A stretch of 64,000 bases of DNA from Alkalimarinus alittae (GTDB lineage Bacteria; Pseudomonadota; Gammaproteobacteria; Pseudomonadales; Oleiphilaceae), in contig NZ_CP100390.1 in the NCBI RefSeq assembly GCF_026016465.1, forward strand, positions 3,082,501 to 3,146,500, given 5' to 3'. Below the pieces are notes generated by a model that was not told the origin of the DNA, did not search any database, and saw nothing but the letters and a program-made list of their open reading frames with translations. Position numbers and translations under genes: made by a program. How positions within the stretch are numbered: position 1 is the first letter of the stretch; each line of letters begins with the position of its first letter. This document shows, in pieces, positions 47,108 through 57,800 of this stretch.

Positions 47108-47829
47108 AGACATTAAACGCAGACAACCTGGCTAAGAGCTATAAAAAAAGATCAGTCGTTAAAGATGTTTCACTCTCCATTCAAAGCGGAGAAATTGTAG
47201 GCCTATTAGGCCCAAACGGAGCAGGCAAGACGACTTGCTTTTATATGATTGTCGGTTTAGTTGAAGCAGACAAAGGTAAAATATCAATAGATGGAGAGGA
47301 CCTGACCAACCTTCCCATGCATGGCAGAGCCCGAAAAGGCATCGGCTACCTACCTCAAGAAGCATCCGTCTTTAGAAAGCTAAGTGTAAAAGATAACCTA
47401 ATGGCGATACTTGAGACGCGAAAAGATCTGTCAAAAGCAGAGCGCATAGAAAAAATGGAAACACTTCTGCAAGAGTTTCATATTACCCACATCAAAGATA
47501 GCTTAGGCATGAGTTTGTCAGGGGGTGAGCGACGTAGGGTAGAAATCGCACGAGCACTCGCTACGGAGCCTCACTTTATACTGCTCGATGAACCATTTGC
47601 AGGTGTTGATCCAATTTCAGTCAGCGATATTAAGCAAATTGTCACACACCTGAAAGAAAAAGGCATCGGCGTCTTAATAACCGACCATAACGTCAGGGAA
47701 ACCCTTGATATTTGTGAGAAAGCGTATATCGTGAGCGATGGACATATTATTGCTTCAGGAACAGCTGAAGACGTTTTATCAAACCAGCAGGTTAAAGATG
47801 TATACCTAGGGGATGAATTTAAATTGTGA
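47104..47829 (+). CDS. lptB: LPS export ABC ATPase LptB
   Basis: A 241-residue ABC ATPase of usual size: Walker [11 protein letters not shown]-loop [14 protein letters not shown], signature [15 protein letters not shown], and Walker [15 protein letters not shown] with H-switch in [11 protein letters not shown]. It drives LPS extraction by LptFG. It starts inside the lptA stop (ATGA) and is followed after 181 bases by rpoN, as in most gammaproteobacteria. Confidence 0.96.
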   Translation: MKTLNADNLAKSYKKRSVVKDVSLSIQSGEIVGLLGPNGAGKTTCFYMIVGLVEADKGKISIDGEDLTNLPMHGRARKGIGYLPQEASVFRKLSVKDNLMAILETRKDLSKAERIEKMETLLQEFHITHIKDSLGMSLSGGERRRVEIARALATEPHFILLDEPFAGVDPISVSDIKQIVTHLKEKGIGVLITDHNVRETLDICEKAYIVSDGHIIASGTAEDVLSNQQVKDVYLGDEFKL

Positions 47830-48010
47830 CCCTTTATCTCGGCAATCACTACTAATTTTTAGATCTCCTTACTAGAATGTTATTAATAGTAAATAATAAA
47901 ACAACGCACTCAGAAGTGGTTTACACTAAAACGTATACAGTCTATTTGAGTGACGTAATAATAGGGAGACCTTGTTCATTGATGTTTTTGTATAAGGCGG
48001 AAAATAATAC

Positions 48011-49543
48011 ATGGTCATGAAAGCATCACTTCAGCTAAAGCTTGGCCAACAGCTGACGATGACCCCTCAACTGCAACAGGCAATACGCCTACTGCAGCTT
48101 TCTACTCTAGACCTTCAACAGGAGATTCAAGAAGCCCTTGAGTCAAACCCTATGTTGGAAGTTTCTGATGACGATAGAAACAGCTCAGAAAGCACCGACT
48201 CTAACGCCGAATCAGATTCAAATACACAGAGTACTTCAGAAGATTTGACCGCCACTGCAACAGAGACGCCTGCTGAGCAAGGTTCCGAAGATATTATGAA
48301 CTCGGAGGACTGGTCAGATAGCATACCTAATGACTTGCCCGTCGATACAGCTTGGGACGATATATACCCTAACAACGCGCCTTCGGGTCCTGCGCCAGAA
48401 GAAGATAGTGACTTTGAGTCTCGAAACAGCGTAGGCGAATCATTGCAAGACCATCTGCTATGGCAACTTAACCTAACGCCAATGTCTGATGTCGACAAGT
48501 TAATAGGCATGTCAATCATTGACTCTATTAACACTGACGGCTACCTCTCCAGTACGCTAGAAGAAATATTATCGGGCTTTACCGAATCGTATCAAGATGA
48601 AATAGACGCGCACGAAGTAGAGCTGGATGAAATACAAGCTGTTCTCAAGCGCATACAGCATTTTGACCCGCCCGGGGTTGCCAGTAGAGATCTTCAAGAA
48701 TGCTTGCTGATACAACTCAATCAACTGCCCAGCGAAACGCCTTGGCTTCCTCAGGCAAAGCTAGTTATTAACCACTACCTTAACTTACTAGGTAATCGAG
48801 ACTACGCTCAACTCATAAGACGTAGCCGTATTAAAGAATCCGACTTAAAGCTGGTCATAAAACTTATTCAGTCACTCAACCCTCGTCCCGGTGAAGAGAT
48901 CAGTGGCGACACCCCTGAATATGTTATACCTGATGTGGTCGTTAAAAAAGTCAATGACCGGTGGAAGGTTGAGCTTAACCCTGAGATAGCGCCAAAGATA
49001 CGCGTCAACTCAGGTTATGCATCTCTCGTTAAGCGTGCAGATAGCAGTGCTGACAACACCTATTTAAAAGATCAGTTGCAAGAAGCCAAGTGGTTTATCA
49101 AAAGCTTACAAAGTCGTAATGAGACTCTTCTGAAGGTTTCGAGTAAGATCGTTGAACACCAGCAAGGCTTTTTAGATCACGGTGAAGAAGCGATGAAACC
49201 GTTGATTTTGCATGACATTGCTGAAGCGGTTGAAATGCATGAATCGACTATTTCGAGAGTAACAACACAAAAATACATGCATACACCTAGAGGCATATTT
49301 GAGCTTAAATACTTCTTTTCTAGTCATGTAAGCACCGCTTCGGGTGGAGAATGCTCATCAACCGCAATTAGAGCGATCATTAAAAAGCTAGTCGCAGCCG
49401 AGTCAGCGAAAAAGCCATTAAGTGATAGCAAAATTGCGACTATTCTTGACGAACAAGGCATAAAAGTAGCTAGGCGAACCATTGCAAAATACCGTGAGGC
49501 AATGTCAATTCCGCCATCGAATGAACGTAAACGACTCATATAG
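48011..49543 (+). CDS. rpoN: RNA polymerase sigma-54 factor RpoN
   Basis: A 510-residue sigma-54. Region I is Gln- and Leu-rich ([22 protein letters not shown]), region II is a long acidic linker (about 50-140), and region III holds the core-binding and DNA-binding parts. The RpoN box [10 protein letters not shown] lies near residues 487-496. It directs polymerase to -24/-12 promoters such as the one before pilA in this window. A second ATG two codons later is possible. The gene heads the rpoN-hpf-ptsN-rapZ-npr block. Confidence 0.96.
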   Translation: MVMKASLQLKLGQQLTMTPQLQQAIRLLQLSTLDLQQEIQEALESNPMLEVSDDDRNSSESTDSNAESDSNTQSTSEDLTATATETPAEQGSEDIMNSEDWSDSIPNDLPVDTAWDDIYPNNAPSGPAPEEDSDFESRNSVGESLQDHLLWQLNLTPMSDVDKLIGMSIIDSINTDGYLSSTLEEILSGFTESYQDEIDAHEVELDEIQAVLKRIQHFDPPGVASRDLQECLLIQLNQLPSETPWLPQAKLVINHYLNLLGNRDYAQLIRRSRIKESDLKLVIKLIQSLNPRPGEEISGDTPEYVIPDVVVKKVNDRWKVELNPEIAPKIRVNSGYASLVKRADSSADNTYLKDQLQEAKWFIKSLQSRNETLLKVSSKIVEHQQGFLDHGEEAMKPLILHDIAEAVEMHESTISRVTTQKYMHTPRGIFELKYFFSSHVSTASGGECSSTAIRAIIKKLVAAESAKKPLSDSKIATILDEQGIKVARRTIAKYREAMSIPPSNERKRLI

Positions 49544-49736
49544 CAGTCATTAGTGATAAACATTTAAAATTAAACGGTTACGGATCAATAAATTGCCCTA
49601 TTGATATGCTAAGATCAATTAAACATAACGTTAATTCCTACTGAACGTTTGGCGACTCAATTAAAGCAGTATAAAGAAAGAAAAGTGTTACGAAAAAGTA
49701 AAGTGTGAAACGAAAGTAATGAAGTTCTGTTTCTTG

Positions 49737-49765
49737 TTAACGATTATCGAGTGTTTTGATATAAC
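49737..49765 (+). promoter_or_regulatory. Probable sigma-70 promoter of hpf
   Basis: TTAACG, a 17-base spacer and TATAAC match -35 and -10 boxes (4/6 and 5/6). They lie about 40 bases before the hpf start, in the 260-base gap after rpoN. This would give hpf-ptsN-rapZ-npr a promoter of their own. Confidence 0.45.
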
Positions 49766-49803
49766 GTTACAAGGAATATAAATAACGACATCAGGAGCGA
49801 AAC

Positions 49804-50112
49804 ATGCAATTGAATATTACAGGACACCACGTTGATCTAACTGACTCTTTAAAAGAATACGTCAGCGCCAAACTCGAAAAGCTCGAGCGACACTTCGACC
49901 ATATTAGCAACGTCCAAGTTACCTTATCTGTTCAAAAACTTCGTCAAATTGCTGAAGCAACGCTTCACCTTAGCGGTGCAGACATTCATGCAACAGCGGA
50001 ACAAGAAGACATGTACGCAGCCATTGACCAGTTAGTCGACAAGTTAGACCGTCAGATTCTTAAACACAAAGAGAAAAACGTTGACAGACTACATGGTGCG
50101 TCAGCTCGTTAG
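49804..50112 (+). CDS. hpf: Ribosome hibernation-promoting factor HPF
   Basis: A 102-residue short-form HPF/YfiA family protein. MQLNITGHHVDLTDSLKEYVSAKLEKLERHFD shortened to its ITGHHVDLTDSL core, plus ATAEQEDMYAAIDQLVDKLDRQ, are family signatures. The C-terminal extension of long HPF is absent, so it should act with RMF to form 100S ribosomes. GGAGCG lies before the ATG. It follows rpoN in the conserved order. Confidence 0.94.
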   Translation: MQLNITGHHVDLTDSLKEYVSAKLEKLERHFDHISNVQVTLSVQKLRQIAEATLHLSGADIHATAEQEDMYAAIDQLVDKLDRQILKHKEKNVDRLHGASAR

Positions 50113-50145
50113 TCCCTTGCCAATAGAAAAGAATAAACATTAATA

Positions 50146-50610
50146 ATGACTGATACGCCAGTTTCAATTCAATCTATCCTGTCTCCCGAGTTGGCTATTT
50201 GCGGCCTTCCCGGGAGCAGCAAAAAAAAGGTTCTGGAAGAAATTGCACACAGAATTGCGCAACAACATCCAGACATTAATGAAAACACAATATTTAATAG
50301 CCTCATCGGTAGAGAGCGATTAGGCAGCACAGGCATTGGTCAAGGAATTGCCATTCCCCACTGTCGACTAGAAAATTGTCACAAAGTAATAGGGGCTTTA
50401 CTGACACTGAATGAAAAAGTGCCCTTTGACGCCATTGACAATGAGCCTGTAGACCTACTATTTGTATTAATTGTGCCACAAGAAGCAACCAGTGAGCACT
50501 TAGAACTACTTAGCCAACTTGCTGAAAAGTTTAACAACGCAGCCCTATGTCGTGAATTAAGGAGCTGTAAAGATAACGAATCACTCTATAATGCAATTAT
50601 TCACTCATAA
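50146..50610 (+). CDS. ptsN: PTS IIA-like nitrogen regulatory protein PtsN
   Basis: A 154-residue EIIA-Ntr. The phosphorylated His72 lies in GQGIAIPHCRL, and ERLGSTGIG precedes it. It accepts phosphate from NPr (encoded two genes on) and regulates potassium uptake, nitrogen and envelope responses. It stands in the conserved rpoN-hpf-ptsN-rapZ-npr order, 33 bases after hpf. Confidence 0.95.
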   Translation: MTDTPVSIQSILSPELAICGLPGSSKKKVLEEIAHRIAQQHPDINENTIFNSLIGRERLGSTGIGQGIAIPHCRLENCHKVIGALLTLNEKVPFDAIDNEPVDLLFVLIVPQEATSEHLELLSQLAEKFNNAALCRELRSCKDNESLYNAIIHS

Positions 50611-50712
50611 CGAAATTATTCAATCACAATAGCGTTTAATGGCCGCCTTCGATGAGTCGTATTCTCAATTGATATCAGCGAAGCGCCCTCCCACACTCAT
50701 TTAGGTAGCATA

Positions 50713-51591
50713 ATGAAACTTGTTATTGTTAGCGGACGATCAGGGTCAGGGAAAAGCACAGCACTTCATGTTTTAGAAGATCTCGGCTATTACTGCATCG
50801 ATAACCTGCCGATCGGTCTTTTATTACCTCTAGCAGATGAAGCGCTTGTGAGCGAAGAGTCACGTTTAGAGCGGATTGCTGTTAGCATCGATGCTCGCAA
50901 CCTTGCCACGGGTATCGACCAGTTTACTGAGACCGCAAAACAGTTCAAAAACCGTCATTTTGACATGGATATTATTTATCTTGACGCAATTAACCAAACG
51001 CTTTTAAAACGGTTTGATGCGACACGACGTAAGCACCCTCTCAGCAATGACACCGTATCTCTTAAAGAAGCCATTGAAGCAGAAAAAGAGCTACTGACCC
51101 CCATATCATCTGCTGCAGACCTAATTGTTGATACAAGTGATATGACTATGTATCAACTCCGAGACCTTATCAAAGAAAGAGTGGTTGGAAGAACCGGACA
51201 AGACATTGCGCTGCAGTTTCAGTCTTTTGGCTTCAAACATGGTGTGCCCATTGATGCAGACTTTGTATTTGATGTGAGGTGTTTGCCTAACCCATACTGG
51301 GATCAGTCCCTCAGGGCGTTTACAGGCAGAGATAAGCCGATACATACCTTTCTCGAGCAACACCCAGAAGCTGGCGAAATGCTAGGCGATATAACCTCTT
51401 TCTTAAAAAAATGGCTTCCTCAATTCGCAAACTCTAATAGAAGTTATTTAACAATCGCTATCGGTTGTACAGGCGGACAACACCGTTCTGTTTATATTTG
51501 TGAAAAGCTAGGAGAAACATTTAAAGAGCTGCAATCCAATGTTCAGGTGCGTCACAAAGAATTACCCTCCCCCCCTGAAGACCGTCATTAA
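50713..51591 (+). CDS. rapZ: RNase adapter / P-loop protein RapZ
   Basis: A 292-residue protein of normal length. Walker A is GRSGSGKST (about residues 8-16), then CIDNLPIGLL, and the C-terminal half carries DVRCLPNPYWD and the conserved IGCTGGQHRSVYI. In E. coli RapZ guides RNase E to the sRNA GlmZ and so controls amino-sugar synthesis; in other bacteria its role is less clear. It lies 102 bases after ptsN. Confidence 0.95.
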   Translation: MKLVIVSGRSGSGKSTALHVLEDLGYYCIDNLPIGLLLPLADEALVSEESRLERIAVSIDARNLATGIDQFTETAKQFKNRHFDMDIIYLDAINQTLLKRFDATRRKHPLSNDTVSLKEAIEAEKELLTPISSAADLIVDTSDMTMYQLRDLIKERVVGRTGQDIALQFQSFGFKHGVPIDADFVFDVRCLPNPYWDQSLRAFTGRDKPIHTFLEQHPEAGEMLGDITSFLKKWLPQFANSNRSYLTIAIGCTGGQHRSVYICEKLGETFKELQSNVQVRHKELPSPPEDRH

Positions 51592-51610
51592 CAAACGCTT
51601 AGAAACGATT

Positions 51611-51880
51611 ATGATTAAAGAAACCGTCCCAATTATCAACAAACTTGGTTTGCACGCAAGAGCTGCAGCCAAACTTGTTAGTACTGCAACACGCTTTGAA
51701 AGCAGTATAAAAGTTGCTCGAAACGAAAAAGAAGTGGACGGTAAAAGTATAATGTCAGTCATGATGCTTGCAGCCAGTTGCGGCACAGATATTGAACTTA
51801 TTATTGAAGGGTCAGATGAAAACGAAGCACTTGATGCACTAAAAGTACTGATTGCTGACCGTTTTGGAGAAGGGGAATAA
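51611..51880 (+). CDS. npr: Nitrogen PTS phosphocarrier protein NPr
   Basis: An 89-residue HPr-like protein. The ATG at 51611 gives the expected N-terminus MIKETVPIINKLGLHARAA with the phosphorylated His15; the frame is open upstream into rapZ but without homology. It passes phosphate from EI-Ntr (PtsP, not in this window) to PtsN. It ends in a terminator whose loop contains the stop codon. Confidence 0.95.
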   Translation: MIKETVPIINKLGLHARAAAKLVSTATRFESSIKVARNEKEVDGKSIMSVMMLAASCGTDIELIIEGSDENEALDALKVLIADRFGEGE

Positions 51881-51891
51881 CCCCTTCTTTT
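51869..51891 (+). terminator. Intrinsic terminator overlapping the npr stop codon
   Basis: GAAGGGG and CCCCTTC pair around the loop AATAA, followed by TTTT. The TAA stop lies in the loop, so translation reaching the stop would cover the left arm. Confidence 0.7.
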
Positions 51892-52094
51892 CAACACATA
51901 ACCCCGCCCTCAACACCAACCTAATGCATAAAGTCTTATTTTAAGCATTTGTTTTTTATCTCTCTTTGAGCATTCTTCTTTTTACAATTTAGCGCTTACG
52001 TTATACTTACCGTTATTACATGCGTTTTCACCACGCCTGATCCGTAACATCTAGCCAAATAGAAATTGCCATCACTCTAAATCCAGGTTTACGA

Positions 52095-53456
52095 ATGGAT
52101 AAAACACTAGAACAAACAAAGCGCCACAAAAAAATACGCAGTTTAAATGATGCGCTAGACAGTGGCGCACTTGACCAAGCCGCTCGTATTTTGAACCGTG
52201 GTCTTAGTCCGAGTGATATCGCACACCTTTTAGAGTCCGCGCCACCAAAAGAGCGTTCTGTTCTCTGGGAGCTGATTGATAAAGATTTAGAGGGTGAAAT
52301 TTTACAGTACCTGACCGATGAGGTACGTAACGACTTCTTGAGCAAGTTAAATCCTCAAGAACTGATCACTATTACCGAAGATTTTGAGACAGATGATCTC
52401 GCCGACGTACTTCAGCAACTTCCTGAAAAAATTATTCAGGAAGTGTTGGATTCGATGGATTCACAAGACCGGCACCGCTTAGAAGAAGTACTTTCCTATG
52501 CGGAAGATACTGCCGGCGGCCTGATGAACACTGATACCATCACGATCAGGCCAGATATAACAATTGACGTAGTACTTCGCTACCTAAGGCGTCACCGCTC
52601 ATTACCTGAAATGACCGATAAGTTAATTGTGGTTAACCGAAAAGATGAATTTATCGGCACTCTACCTATCACAACAATGTTGGTTTCAAGCCCGTCCTCG
52701 ACAGTGCGAGAAGTCATGAATACAGATGCGGTGACTATTTCTGTCTATACCTCTGAGACTGAAGTAGCCAACTTATTCGAACGAAGAGACTTAGTTTCAG
52801 CCCCCGTATTAAGTTCAGAAGGTCGGCTACTCGGCCGTATCACCATCGATGATGTCGTCGATGTGATTCGTGATGACGCGGATCACTCATTAATGAGTAT
52901 GGCCGGTCTGGATGAAGAAGACGATACGTTTACGCCTGTGTTTAAAACGGCCAAACGACGAGCAGTATGGCTAGGTATAAATCTTATTACCGCCTTTATT
53001 GCATCCTCAGTTATTGGGATGTTTGAGGCAACAATCGAAAAAGTTGTAGCACTCGCCGTGTTAATGCCGATCGTCGCAAGTATGGGCGGAATAGCTGGAA
53101 GCCAGGCTTTAACGCTTGTTATCAGAAGCATGGCATTAGGCCATATTAGCCGTAATAACATTGGCTGGTTATTAAACCGAGAATTTATTGTTGGCGTGCT
53201 AAATGGTTTAGTATGGGCACTTGTTGTGGCTGCTGCAGCCATTGTTTGGTTTAACGACCTTATGATTGGTGCTATTATTGCGGCTGCACTGTTAATCAAC
53301 CTGATCGTTGCGGCAGTAGCAGGGACAATGCTCCCTGTAATATTGCGCGCTAGAAATATTGATCCTGCCCTTGCAGGAGGTGTTATTCTCACCACTATTA
53401 CAGATGTTGTTGGATTCCTATCGTTTTTAGGACTCGCCACGATTATCTATGCTTGA
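52095..53456 (+). CDS. mgtE: Magnesium transporter MgtE
   Basis: A 453-residue protein. An N-terminal helical domain (about 20-130; LNPQELITITEDFETDDLADVLQQLP) and two CBS domains (about 135-260; VMNTDAVTISVYTSE) precede five membrane helices (about 285-450; MPIVASMGGIAGSQALTLVIR and the late TTITDVVGFLSFLGLA). The conserved GGIAGSQ and the TDVVGF Asp are pore elements in known MgtE. It imports Mg2+ with gating by CBS-bound Mg2+. It sits between npr and darP. Confidence 0.95.
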   Translation: MDKTLEQTKRHKKIRSLNDALDSGALDQAARILNRGLSPSDIAHLLESAPPKERSVLWELIDKDLEGEILQYLTDEVRNDFLSKLNPQELITITEDFETDDLADVLQQLPEKIIQEVLDSMDSQDRHRLEEVLSYAEDTAGGLMNTDTITIRPDITIDVVLRYLRRHRSLPEMTDKLIVVNRKDEFIGTLPITTMLVSSPSSTVREVMNTDAVTISVYTSETEVANLFERRDLVSAPVLSSEGRLLGRITIDDVVDVIRDDADHSLMSMAGLDEEDDTFTPVFKTAKRRAVWLGINLITAFIASSVIGMFEATIEKVVALAVLMPIVASMGGIAGSQALTLVIRSMALGHISRNNIGWLLNREFIVGVLNGLVWALVVAAAAIVWFNDLMIGAIIAAALLINLIVAAVAGTMLPVILRARNIDPALAGGVILTTITDVVGFLSFLGLATIIYA

Positions 53457-53491
53457 TTGACCCTTTAAGAGCGCCCGCAGGAAAAAGCCAG

Positions 53492-54025
53492 ATGACCGAT
53501 TTTGAACTACCTGAAGAGTTTGATGAAGAAAATATCATTAGCAAAACATCAATCAAACGCGAAATGCATGAGCTTCAGGCTCTTGGGAAGCGCTTAACTG
53601 AGCTCAAGCGTAACCAACTCGAAAAAGTCCCTGTGAGCGAAACGCTTAAAAAAGCGATTGAAGAATCTGCTCGCATTACCCAGCGTGAAGCGACAAGAAG
53701 GCATATGCAATACATTGGCAAGCTTATGCGCGGCGAAGACGCAGAAGCGATTCAAAACGCTGTCGATCTATTTGATGCGAGCAGCAAAGCGTTTGCTCAG
53801 GCACTTCACTCACTTGAGCGCTGGAGAGACCGTCTAATCGAAGGGAGCAATGATTGCCTAACTGAATATTTCGAAGAGCACCCTAATGCCGATATTCAGC
53901 ACCTGAGACAACTTGTTCGAAATGCGAAAAAAGACGTCAAGAATGAAAAAAATACAGGCGCAGCTAAAAAACTGTTCAAGTACTTAAGAATGATTGACGA
54001 TATGGACAATGAAGTCGACGCTTAG
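53492..54025 (+). CDS. darP: Ribosome assembly factor DarP (YjgA)
   Basis: A 177-residue protein. The ATG at 53492 has AGGA 12 bases before it and begins the acidic MTDFELPEEFDEENIISK; the frame extends back 13 codons with no support. The conserved core is ISKTSIKREMHELQALGKRL, LKKAIEESARITQREATRRHMQYIGKLMR (shortened to its RREAxRRxxQYIGKL pattern) and FEEHPNADIQHLRQL. DarP helps 50S assembly. The usual neighbour pmbA is missing; the gene converges on the nitrilase-like gene. Confidence 0.94.
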   Translation: MTDFELPEEFDEENIISKTSIKREMHELQALGKRLTELKRNQLEKVPVSETLKKAIEESARITQREATRRHMQYIGKLMRGEDAEAIQNAVDLFDASSKAFAQALHSLERWRDRLIEGSNDCLTEYFEEHPNADIQHLRQLVRNAKKDVKNEKNTGAAKKLFKYLRMIDDMDNEVDA

Positions 54026-54043
54026 GTTTTATAGCAAGCGCAA

Positions 54044-54898
54044 TTAGATTCGTCGATGTGATGATATTGGCATAGCAGCCCTTAACTCTGAAAGCGACGT
54101 TAAGTCAATATCAGCACTAATAACACCTTCCCCCGCTTTAGCCATTGCAACGACTTCTCCCCAAGGGTTTATAATCATCGAGTGCCCCCAAGTCTTACGC
54201 CCTTTAGAGTGAGCGCCCGTTTGATTTGCAGCTATAACGTAGCACTGGCTTTCAATCGCTCTGGCTCTTAATAAAACCTCCCAATGGGCTTCACCGGTTT
54301 TATACGTAAATGCCGCTGGAACTGTTATGATTTGAGCGCCTTGTTTAGCAAGCCGTGTATATAGTTCAGGGAATCTTAAATCATAACAAATAGATAACCC
54401 GAGCGTCCCCATAGGGCTATTTGCAACAACAACCTCTGTCCCTGCTTCAAACTGAGCAGACTCGCAATATGAACCGTGTTGATCCCCTACATCTACATCA
54501 AATAAATGTACTTTGTCATACCGAGAGACCTCTTTCCCTTGGTCATCATAAACCCAACAGGCAGATCTTACCCGACCATCAATCAGTACACCATCTGGTC
54601 TGACTGAGCAAGGTATAGAGCCTGCTACAATCCAAACCTTTAACCTTGCAGATAGCGAAGCGATAAACCGCCTAACATCACCTAAACCGGTCGCTTGCTG
54701 CCGCCCTAACTCAAGGGATGCACTGCCATCAAACAGTGAGAAGTTCTCAGGCAAGAGTACCAACGCTGCCTGGTGGTGATCGACTGCTTCGACCACTAAC
54801 CGCTCAACAGTTTCTAAATTATGTTGTTTATTATCTCCACTCGTCATTTGGATGGCTGCCACACGGTAGGGCGACCTAGAGATCACATCATTCATCAC
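54044..54898 (-). CDS. Carbon-nitrogen hydrolase (nitrilase superfamily)
   Basis: A 284-residue nitrilase-superfamily enzyme with the catalytic triad Glu51 (LLPENFSLF), Lys129 (RYDKVHLFDVD) and Cys171 (SICYDLRFPELY). The GAHSKGRKTWGHSMIINPWGEV end is typical of the Nit1/Nit2-like (deaminated glutathione amidase) branch, which hydrolyses amide bonds. Its ATG overlaps the yhdP stop by 4 bases, so they are co-translated. In Pseudomonas the order yhdP-nitrilase-tldD is standard; tldD is missing here. Confidence 0.92.
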   Translation of the reverse strand: MMNDVISRSPYRVAAIQMTSGDNKQHNLETVERLVVEAVDHHQAALVLLPENFSLFDGSASLELGRQQATGLGDVRRFIASLSARLKVWIVAGSIPCSVRPDGVLIDGRVRSACWVYDDQGKEVSRYDKVHLFDVDVGDQHGSYCESAQFEAGTEVVVANSPMGTLGLSICYDLRFPELYTRLAKQGAQIITVPAAFTYKTGEAHWEVLLRARAIESQCYVIAANQTGAHSKGRKTWGHSMIINPWGEVVAMAKAGEGVISADIDLTSLSELRAAMPISSHRRI

Positions 54899-57800
54899 TC
54901 GGCTCTCATTCTCTGGCTCGGTGTTAGCCCCTCAAAACGCTCGGTTCGATCAAACACGTTTTTAAGTTTAATTTGAGGGTCATCCCAACGTCCTTTCAGT
55001 TCGTATGTTGCACTGGTCAGCTTGCTTAATGGTTCGCCTAACAACTTATCAATAACCCATACTGCACCGCCAATCTGTGGCGCACCTAAAAATAACGCGG
55101 CTAAAGGTAAATTTTTAGTTAAAGGCAATATAACGACCATATCCATATTAAGCGTTTCTGCGTTTAAGTCAGCGGAACCTGTAAATTTATATGCGCTAGA
55201 AGGCCCCTGTATGGCCAAAGGATTTTCGAGTGTTAATGTCCCTTTGTCTATTCGGGCAACACCTTCAATACGGTCATAGCCTAACCCTTTTTGATAAAGG
55301 TCTGAGAAGTCGAGTGTCAAACGGCGTTTAATAGCCTCCGCATTGAGTATGCCGAATACCTTGAATACCTCCGTTGCACTTTTTGCATCCAATAGGGTGC
55401 CGTTTTCCAATGATAAAACAACACGTCCTGACAAGTCAGCAAGCTCAAGCTCTGTGGGCGATTCACTCCAAACCAGCGAAACCTCAGACGAAAATTTCTC
55501 ACTATTTAAGACTTCTGATTTATTCAATGCTTTTGAGATAGCGCCGATATTGCCACCGGCAATGGTCGCGGTCAAAATCGTCGTACTGATACCATAAACA
55601 TCTTTTACCCAGCTCAAACGCCCTTTTAAATCTGTCCCCGCAAGCGAGACCTTCACATCCTTAGCTACGATGCCATTTGCAACGACGCCATTAGCAACGA
55701 CGCTGCTATCTTTTTTCACTAAGTCTGCAGACCACTTTCCATAGCTCACATCATTAATAACAAGGTCATCAATCAGGAAGACCATTTCTGGAATATCTGA
55801 GGGGGATACGTCCTGTCCTAACTCGGCCGTCTCAGGAATAGTAAGTCGAATTTTTCTTAAGTCTATATTCGGTTTATTCCCCTTTGAGGGCAAGCTTACA
55901 GTGCCGGCTAAATCATCACCTTCAAACACTATTGACCAACTATCACCCTCAGACTTTATAACAGCCTCAACGGAATTGAATAGTTGATCATAGATATTTA
56001 ATGAGCCTACTTTTAAAGCAACTTCTTTAATAAGGCTACTTTCATCATTAGCAGCATTTGACGATATATAGTCTATCCATGGCGCTACCGTTAACTGGTT
56101 GAGAGCACCGGTGATAAACAGGCCATCTTCTGAGGCAATTTCAGCTTCTCCGCCCCCTATCAATACACTTCCCGCTTTAAAGTCTCCATTTTCAAAACTA
56201 GCGTTCACGCTCGCCAAATCACCTAACCCAGCATCGAGTGCTATAGCATCATCCGTTATTTCCACCTGGATTTTAAGAGGTAGAGCGTTCGATGATACTT
56301 TACTGAACGGCTCAGGAAGTAAAATACTTATACCCTGCAAGTCACTCGTTAGCGAAAACTGGGCATTCTTTTGGTCGTCACTTGATAGCGTTAACGCCGC
56401 GGTATAAGCAGTTTGCCCCGCAACAGGTAAATGATTGTCTATTGGGAGTTGATCTGTTAGCGCAGAAACACTTATATCCCCTACTAAAACGAGCTGCGTA
56501 TCCATACCTTCTTGAAAAATATCTGACTGCATATTTAACACTGCAGGATGCCCAAAAACCTCTAGCGCCACACTTTCAGCACTCAATCCTGTCTTGCTCG
56601 AAAGAGTGGCTAATCCAGTGACATCTTTAAATACCACATCACTAGGGCTGTGCTTAAATTCCGCATCCTGAACATCGAAAGCGAGGTTATACTCGATATT
56701 CTGCGCCATATCATGAAGCGGTATACCCAACTCAATAGTAACGCCAATCTCTCCTTGAAATATTAATTGTTCAGACAGCTTACCTAGATGTTCGCTGACA
56801 GGCGAATCGTTTAACCAATACTGAACGTCTTGTTCGTTGGGGCGAGTATGCGTCACTACATTTAACCAAGACTCTGCCTCGTCAAGATCTGCCACTAACT
56901 CTACGTGCGTCCCAGTTAAAGCGGCCCCTCGATAGCTCACCTTGGGAGCATCAATATTTAAATAACCATTCTGCAGAAATATTTTACTATTAAGCTCTGT
57001 TAATTCAGGCCAGCCAGCATCAAATAGCAAGCGCGCACCGCTCGTATTAAACACCATAGACGAGGTAAAACTATGCGCGGGGGCATCACTCTCTATTGAC
57101 CCGTAACCGACATAAAGACCACTTTCAACCACTCCACCCTTAATTGATGATTTAAGCCAATCATAAATACCTGAGTCGACAGCGTGATACGGTACAAGCT
57201 GATAAGCTCTTGAAGCATCTACATTATTTACGCCGACCCTCAACCCCAAAACATCCTCTTTAGTATCAGACAGCAATAAAGAAAACGCTCCGAATACCAA
57301 GCTCTTTTCTGTCAGGTATAAGTTAATACCAGAGGAATAAACATTAATATCACCTGAATCAGCAATGCTCCAATCAACAATGACTTGGCTTTTTTCAAAC
57401 GACCAACCATCAAGAAATAAGTTTGGGAACGATAATGTAAAATCATCGCTATCGACAAAAACAGCCCCCTCGCGGTCATTAAGCGATAAGTAACCCGTCA
57501 TTCCAGTCGCACCAGGGGCACCCCCTACAGCCTGTGAAGAAACGTCTTCAATGTTGGCTTCTAGCTGAAATAAAGGTGAGGTTTCGTCAATACGTATGGC
57601 TGATCGTTGGTTTAGCGGAATGGTTAACTCCACATTAGTAAGGCTTCCGCCTGGGTGGTAGTCAGCTAGCGCTTTCTGCCCTTTCGGCGGCAAAACATTA
57701 GTCGCTAACAGTAACGCCGTCAACATTGATAAATTAACCTGCTGCCCGTTAACGTTTACGGCTTCTTCTGAAAAATGTAACGCATAGTTAGACGGTGTCC

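Noticed and set aside
52883-53440. Long minus-strand ORF opposite the mgtE membrane domain.
   Set aside because: Shadow frame of mgtE, no ribosome site and no family likeness.
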